Under the pieces are notes generated by a model. That model was not told where the DNA came from, did not search any database, and worked only from the letters and a program-made list of their open reading frames with translations. The position numbers were made by a program, and so were the translations under genes. From contig NZ_MDCR01000178.1 of the NCBI RefSeq assembly GCF_001723055.1, positions 1 through 35,720 on the forward strand: 35,720 bases of DNA, read 5' to 3'. This document shows positions 31,383-35,720 of this stretch, one piece after another. Source of the DNA: Streptomyces niveus (lineage in GTDB: Bacteria > Actinomycetota > Actinomycetes > Streptomycetales > Streptomycetaceae). Position 1 is the stretch's first letter; every line of letters starts with the position of its first letter.

Positions 31383-32769
31383 ACCCGTCGTCGAGAGAGG
31401 CGGTGGCGTCGGCCCGGACGGCCCACGGCAGGTCGAGCACGTCCAGCGCGTCCCCGGGCCGCGCGCCGCCGGGCGGTACGACCGCCAGCCCGTCCGCGAC
31501 CGCGATCCCGCGCAGCATGGCGGGACCGTTGTAGCGCAGCGGCACGAGCCTGCCGTCGCGGTGGACGAAGGGGACGAGACGGGTGTCGTACGGGTGGCCG
31601 TGGACCTCGTCCTGTACGGGTGCGCGGTACGCGGGACGGCTCGCCCGGCCCCCGAGCGTCCGCAGCAGCGGCTCGGCGAGCGTCAGCAGGCCGGACACGG
31701 CGGCGAGCGGATTGCCCGGCAGGCCGACCAAATGGCGGCCGGAGGCGAGCCGGGCCAGCAGCATGGGGTGGCCGGGGCGTACGGCGACACCGTCCACGAG
31801 CAGTTCGGCGCCGGCGCGGGCGAGCACGGGGTGGACGTGGTCGACGGGGCCCGCGGCCGTACCGCCCGTGGTGAGGACCAGATCGGCGTCGGACTCGGTG
31901 ACCGCCCGGTACAGCGCGTGCGCGTCGTCGGCGACCCGCCGGGTGTCGATCACATCGGCGCCGAGCGCGCGCAGCCAGGGCGCGATCATCGGGCCGAGCG
32001 CGTCGCGGATGAGGCCGTCGTGGGGCAGTCCGCGGACGAGCAGTTCGTCACCGAGGACCAGGACGTCGACGGTCGGGCGGCGGGCGGTGAGCAGTTCGTC
32101 GTAACCGGCGGCGGCTGCCAGGCCGAGGACGGCCGGGGTCACCACGGCTCCCGTGGGCAGGAGTTGGTCGCCGGAGCGGCACTCCTGGGCGCGTGGGCGG
32201 ATGTCCTGGCCGTGGACCACGGGGCGTTCGGCGTGGAGATGGCCGGTGGTGTCGGTGCGGGCGTGCTCGCTGCGGATGACGGCGGTGGTGTCGGGCGGGA
32301 CGCGGGCGCCGGTGGCGATGCGGACCGCGGTGCCGTCGGGGAGCGGGGCGGCGGGGGCGTGCCCGGCGAGTATGCCTCCCGCGCCCCGGGCGGGCTGCTC
32401 CGGCTCCGCCTTCCAGGGGCCGGGTCCGGACACCGCCCAGCCGTCCATCGCGGAGGTGTCGAAGGAGGGCAGGTCGGTGAGCGCGGCCAGGGGCTCGGCG
32501 AGGACGTGTCCCAGGGCCTGGTCGAGCGGGACGCGGCGGGCGGAGGCGGTGGGGGCGCCACGGCCGGAGCGGGCGGCGACGGTACGGGCGTCGGCCCACG
32601 ACGAGGCGCGGGCGCGGCGCCGGCCGGCGTCGGGCGCCGGCCCGGCTCCGGCTGTGGACGCGCCTGTGGCCCGTGCGTCGGCGGGGGTGGCCGTGGGCTG
32701 CCTGGCGAACAGCGCCAGTACGTCGTCGACCCCGTCGGAGTCGTCGACCTCGCGGTCCTGAGCCGTCAT
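31372..32769 (-). CDS. moeA: MoeA-type molybdopterin molybdenumtransferase
   Basis: A 465-residue enzyme that inserts molybdate into adenylylated molybdopterin. The MoeA core is clear: LPSFDTSAMDGWAV (domain I), EHARTDTTGHLH in the domain II barrel, the catalytic domain VDVLVLGDELL to LVLTTGGTAAGPVDHV, and GLPGNPLAAVSGLL. The usual TGGTSVG is TGGTAAG here, a conservative change in the pterin loop. The first about 75 residues are an unusual acidic and Ala-rich extension (DREVDDSDGVDDVLALFARQ) ahead of the normal MoeA start. The ATG overlaps the TGA of the mobA-like gene (ATGA), and the TGA overlaps the channel start, so all three are coupled. Confidence 0.9.
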   Translation of the reverse strand: MTAQDREVDDSDGVDDVLALFARQPTATPADARATGASTAGAGPAPDAGRRRARASSWADARTVAARSGRGAPTASARRVPLDQALGHVLAEPLAALTDLPSFDTSAMDGWAVSGPGPWKAEPEQPARGAGGILAGHAPAAPLPDGTAVRIATGARVPPDTTAVIRSEHARTDTTGHLHAERPVVHGQDIRPRAQECRSGDQLLPTGAVVTPAVLGLAAAAGYDELLTARRPTVDVLVLGDELLVRGLPHDGLIRDALGPMIAPWLRALGADVIDTRRVADDAHALYRAVTESDADLVLTTGGTAAGPVDHVHPVLARAGAELLVDGVAVRPGHPMLLARLASGRHLVGLPGNPLAAVSGLLTLAEPLLRTLGGRASRPAYRAPVQDEVHGHPYDTRLVPFVHRDGRLVPLRYNGPAMLRGIAVADGLAVVPPGGARPGDALDVLDLPWAVRADATASLDDGCFT

Positions 32770-33659
32770 CCGGCGTCGGCCCCCTTGGCCCTGCCGTCGT
32801 CCCCGGCCGCCTCGTCGGCCCAGCGCAGCGCGAGCGCCGTGGCCTTGCGGGACGCCTCGGCCACCGCCTCGGGGCCGCCGCCCCCGGCCGCGGCACGGCC
32901 CGCCGCGTACCCGACCAGGAAGGTCGTCAACGGGGCTGCGGGCCGTGCGACACCGTGCGCGGCGTCGCGGGCGAGATCGAGGAGGACGGTGATGTCGACG
33001 TCGAGCTCGAAGCCGAGTTCGTCCTTGACTGCGGTGATCCATTCGTCCAGCACGGTCCCATGCTCCCTGATGCGTGCCCGCGCCGTGGAGACGTCTTCCC
33101 AGGTGTCGCAGTCGAAGGACGCGAGCGGGTCGGCGTCCGCGGCGACGCGGGCGAGGTCGAGTTCATGCGTCAGCAGCCGTAGCGGCAGCCCGGCGAGGCT
33201 GCCGTACTCGGTGGCGAGGAGGGCGATCTCACGGCGCAGCGGTTCCGTGCGGTACGCGGCGACCAGCGGCTGGTCCCGGCCGTCGGGGTCGGTGAGCAGC
33301 GCGCCCTCGCGTTCGGCGTCCGCCGCGAGTACGTCCAGGAGCCTGCCCGTCGTCTCCCGTGTCAGGAACGGCAGATCGGCCGACAGCACGAGCACGGTGT
33401 CCGCCTGGACGTGCCGCACGCCCGCGTCGAGCGCGGCGACCGGCCCTCCGCCGGGCGGCTCCTCGCGTGCCCAGTGCACGGGCCGCACGGTGGCGCGCCG
33501 GCCCCCGACGACCACGGTCCGCCCGGCCCCGCCGCACGCGGCGAGCACCCGGTCGAGCAGGGCCCGGCCACCGACGCTGACGGCGGGCTTGTCCACCCCG
33601 CCGAGCCGCTTGGCGGCACCTCCGGCGAGCACGATGGCGTCATGGGCGCTCATGGTCAT
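32766..33659 (-). CDS. MobA-like nucleotidyltransferase with C-terminal helical domain
   Basis: A 297-residue protein. Residues 1-195 form an NTP-transferase Rossmann domain: LAGGAAKRLGGVDKP is the nucleotide loop, LSADLPFL the metal-binding DxP-type site, and SFDCDTWEDV the conserved distal Asp segment. This matches molybdenum cofactor guanylyltransferase (MobA). The last about 95 residues (LDEWITAVKDELGFELDVD to ALRWADEAAG) form a separate helical module that I recognise as the small DUF6457-type domain, which is also found alone next to moeA or mobA. The fusion is therefore a two-gene merger. ATG 33659 and ATG 33653 are both possible. It is the first gene of the mobA-moeA-channel set. Confidence 0.88.
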   Translation of the reverse strand: MTMSAHDAIVLAGGAAKRLGGVDKPAVSVGGRALLDRVLAACGGAGRTVVVGGRRATVRPVHWAREEPPGGGPVAALDAGVRHVQADTVLVLSADLPFLTRETTGRLLDVLAADAEREGALLTDPDGRDQPLVAAYRTEPLRREIALLATEYGSLAGLPLRLLTHELDLARVAADADPLASFDCDTWEDVSTARARIREHGTVLDEWITAVKDELGFELDVDITVLLDLARDAAHGVARPAAPLTTFLVGYAAGRAAAGGGGPEAVAEASRKATALALRWADEAAGDDGRAKGADAG

Positions 33660-33767
33660 GACTGAAGTATGGTCCGCGATCGCGCGTCGGAACGTATGCG
33701 ATGTACGACCGTGATGTTGGAGGGTGCCGGGCGGGGCCGGGGCGGCGGCCCGGCACCCTCCTCCCGC

Positions 33768-35096
33768 CTACAACGTCCGCAGCAGGACCGCCGGTTGTTC
33801 CACGCAGTCCGCCACATACCGGAGGAAGCCGCCCGCCGTGCCCCCGTCACATACCCGGTGGTCGAACGTGAGCGAGAGCTGCACGACCTGGCGTATCGCC
33901 AGCTCGCCGTCGTGCACCCACGGCTTGGCGACGATGCGGCCGATGCCCAGCATCGCGGCCTCGGGGTGGTTGATGATCGGCGTGGAGCCGTCGACGCCGA
34001 ACACGCCGTAGTTGTTCAGCGTGAACGTCCCGCCGGTCAGATCGCCGGGGGTCAGCGTCCCCGTCCGTCCCGCCTCCGTCAGCCGGGCGAACTCCGCGCT
34101 CAGCGACTCCGCCGAGCGGTCCTGCGCGTCCCGTACGACGGGGACGACCAGCCCGCGCTCGGTCTGGGCGGCGAACCCGAGATGGACGTCGCGCAGGCGG
34201 ACGATCTCCCTGGCGTCCGTGTCCACCGTGGAGTTGAGCTCCGGGAACCGGGCGAGGGCGGCTGTGCAGATCCGCGCCAGCAGGGCGATGAGGGAGATCT
34301 TCGGGCCACCCGCCGCGTTGGCAGCGGTCCTGGCCGCCATCAGCTCCGTCGCGTCCGCGTCGACCCAGCAGGTCGCCTCCGGGATCTCGCGCCGGCTGCG
34401 GCTGAGCTTGTCGGCGACGGCGCCGCGTACACCGCGCAGCGGTACGCGCTCGGTGACGGCCCCGGTCGCGGCGGGCGCGGTCGTGGGCGCGGGTGCGGCC
34501 GGTGCCTGTACGGCCTGCTCCATGCGCTCGATGGCCAGCTCGACGTCGCACCGCAGGATCAGCCCGTCCCGCCCGGATCCGTCCAGCGCCCGCAGGTCGA
34601 GCCCGTTCTGCCGGGCCAGCCTCCGTACGAGGGGCGAGATGACCGGCACGGGCCCGGCACGGTCCGGTACGGCCTCGGCAACCGCGACGGGAGCCTCGAC
34701 CGGAGCCGTGACGACCGCCGTCGCGGGGCGGACCCGGCGCCGCCTGGCGGCCGGCGCGCCCGTGCCGTAGCCGACCAGCACGTTCCCCGACGTCTCGCCC
34801 GGTCCGCCGTCGGCGGCCGGCGCCGACTCCGCCTCCGGTGCCGGCTCCGACGCGCCGACGGCCACCGTCAACAGCGGTGCGCCGACGGGCAGTTCCGTGC
34901 CCTCCTCGCCGTACCGCGCGGTGACCACGCCCCCGTAGGGGCACGGCACCTCCACCATCGCCTTGGCCGTCTCGACCTCGACGACGGGCTGGTCGATCGC
35001 GACGACGTCGCCGACCGCCACCAGCCAGCGGACGATCTCCGCCTCGGTCAGCCCCTCACCGAGATCCGGCAGCTTGAATTCGAGCACCTGGGCCAT
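33768..35096 (-). CDS. bkdC: Second branched-chain 2-oxo acid dehydrogenase E2 subunit
   Basis: A 442-residue E2 paralogue of the protein at 11979-13370. The lipoyl domain has Lys45 in VETAKAMVEV; the subunit-binding domain is SPLVRRLARQNGLDLRALDG to RDGLILRCDVE; the catalytic domain ends LTFDHRVCDGGTAGG with the HRxxDG residues intact. Its linkers differ greatly from the first copy. ATG 35096 shares one base with the E1beta stop (TGATG), so translation is coupled. The frame is open into the E1beta gene, but that part is a wrong frame. The protein is shorter by 21 residues than the first copy. Confidence 0.92.
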   Translation of the reverse strand: MAQVLEFKLPDLGEGLTEAEIVRWLVAVGDVVAIDQPVVEVETAKAMVEVPCPYGGVVTARYGEEGTELPVGAPLLTVAVGASEPAPEAESAPAADGGPGETSGNVLVGYGTGAPAARRRRVRPATAVVTAPVEAPVAVAEAVPDRAGPVPVISPLVRRLARQNGLDLRALDGSGRDGLILRCDVELAIERMEQAVQAPAAPAPTTAPAATGAVTERVPLRGVRGAVADKLSRSRREIPEATCWVDADATELMAARTAANAAGGPKISLIALLARICTAALARFPELNSTVDTDAREIVRLRDVHLGFAAQTERGLVVPVVRDAQDRSAESLSAEFARLTEAGRTGTLTPGDLTGGTFTLNNYGVFGVDGSTPIINHPEAAMLGIGRIVAKPWVHDGELAIRQVVQLSLTFDHRVCDGGTAGGFLRYVADCVEQPAVLLRTL

Positions 35097-35720
35097 CAGC
35101 TGTCCGCCTCCCACTGAAGCCGCGCGACCGCGTCGAGGACCCGGTCCACACCCGGCAGATGGTGCTGTTCCAGCATCGGGGGCGGATACGGGATGTCGAA
35201 TCCGGCGACCCGCAGCACCGGCGCCTCCAGGTGGTGGAAGCACCGCTCGCCGATCCGGGCGGCGATCTCCCCGCCGGGCCCGCCGAAGCCGTTGGACTCG
35301 TGGACGACCACCGCGCGGCCCGTGCGCCGTACGGACGCCATGACCGTCTCGTCGTCGAAGGGCACCAGCGAGCGCAGGTCCACCACTTCCAGGTCCCAGC
35401 CCTCCGCGCGCGCCGCCTCCGCCGCCTCCAGACACACGGTCAGGGAGGGGCCGTAGGTGACCAGCGTGGCGCTCGGTCCCGTACGCCGCACGACGGCGCG
35501 GCCGATCGGCTCCACCGTGGCCGGCGCGTCGGGTGACCACTGCGCCTTCGACCAGTACAGCCGCTTGGGCTCCAGGAAGACCACCGGGTCGTCGGAGGCG
35601 ATGGCCGCCCGCAGCAGCCCGTACGCGTCGTCGACCGTCGCGGGGGTGACGACATGGAGGCCCGGCGTCGCCATGTAGTACGCCTCGGAGGAGTCGCTGT
35701 GGTGCTCGACGCCGCCGATC
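35096..35720 (-). CDS. bkdB: Second branched-chain 2-oxo acid dehydrogenase E1 beta subunit (partial)
   Basis: The C-terminal about 207 residues; the 5' end lies beyond the window edge. The visible part opens IGGVEHHSDSSEAYYMATPG, matching the IGAVEHHSESPEALFAH region of the complete paralogue at 13385-14365. It continues with VVFLEPKRLYW, the transketolase_C domain ATLVTYGPSLTV and DIPYPPPMLEQHHLPG near the end. It should be preceded outside the window by an E1alpha gene. Together with the E2 gene this is the second bkd operon, oriented like the first. Confidence 0.93.
   Translation of the reverse strand, partial: IGGVEHHSDSSEAYYMATPGLHVVTPATVDDAYGLLRAAIASDDPVVFLEPKRLYWSKAQWSPDAPATVEPIGRAVVRRTGPSATLVTYGPSLTVCLEAAEAARAEGWDLEVVDLRSLVPFDDETVMASVRRTGRAVVVHESNGFGGPGGEIAARIGERCFHHLEAPVLRVAGFDIPYPPPMLEQHHLPGVDRVLDAVARLQWEADS

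Overview
The window is high-GC actinomycete chromosome, almost certainly from a Streptomyces species. Reasons: GC-rich third codon positions, many GTG and TTG starts, two branched-chain 2-oxo acid dehydrogenase (bkd) clusters about 20 kb apart, a divergent pair of PknB-type membrane Ser/Thr kinases, a K15-type penicillin-binding protein, a mycothiol-dependent-type enzyme and a bacterial proteasome activator (Bpa). The gene order resembles what I remember of the S. coelicolor SCO38xx region near oriC. A perfect 14-bp parS palindrome at 31369-31382 also fits an origin-proximal position. I see no insertion sequence, phage, tRNA or CRISPR array, so the window looks like core chromosome.

Layout. 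1-1102: end of an MFS transporter coupled to a LURP-one-like protein. 1122-2936: a nitrilase-family hydrolase divergent from a mycothiol-dependent maleylpyruvate isomerase-like protein. 2958-5053: a GntR/FCD regulator translationally coupled to an MFS transporter whose N-terminus contains an in-frame 33-bp tandem repeat. 5242-6219: a K15-like DD-peptidase with a TTG start. 6384-7721: a SpoU/TrmH RNA methyltransferase and a small membrane protein.

7746-11878: an unusual block. On the minus strand are a membrane-tethered XRE-type HTH protein with an extracytoplasmic repeat (propeller-like) domain, a 34-codon micro-gene, and a PIMT-like methyltransferase that overlaps the micro-gene by GTGA. On the plus strand are a secreted endonuclease/exonuclease/phosphatase-family enzyme and a 56-aa helical peptide. 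The divergent spacer holds repeated TTGTCCG operator-like elements.

11979-15561: bkdABC (E1alpha, E1beta, E2), divergent from an orphan NarL/DevR-type response regulator (15875-16546). The intergenic region has a 31-bp dyad. Next are a PPOX-fold flavin/heme-type protein preceded by DosR-box-like elements and an APH-type phosphotransferase. 18284-21912: two divergent membrane Ser/Thr kinases. 22035-22703: a secreted Ser/Pro-rich surface protein. 22863-27332: a PadR regulator, apparently on a leaderless transcript, followed by a MacB/LolD-type ABC ATPase and a 988-aa FtsX-family permease. Then come a G-quadruplex-prone G5-tract cluster and a strong terminator.

27473-29180: Bpa and a Tat-exported TagC/phage-RBP-like propeller protein. 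29237-33659 on the minus strand: a PIG3-type quinone oxidoreductase, then an overlapping set consisting of MobA-like nucleotidyltransferase, MoeA and a TrkA/RCK potassium channel. 33768-35720: E2 and partial E1beta of the second bkd cluster, whose E1alpha lies outside the window. The two bkd sets would feed branched acyl-CoA primers to fatty-acid and polyketide synthesis. The E3 subunit is not in the window.
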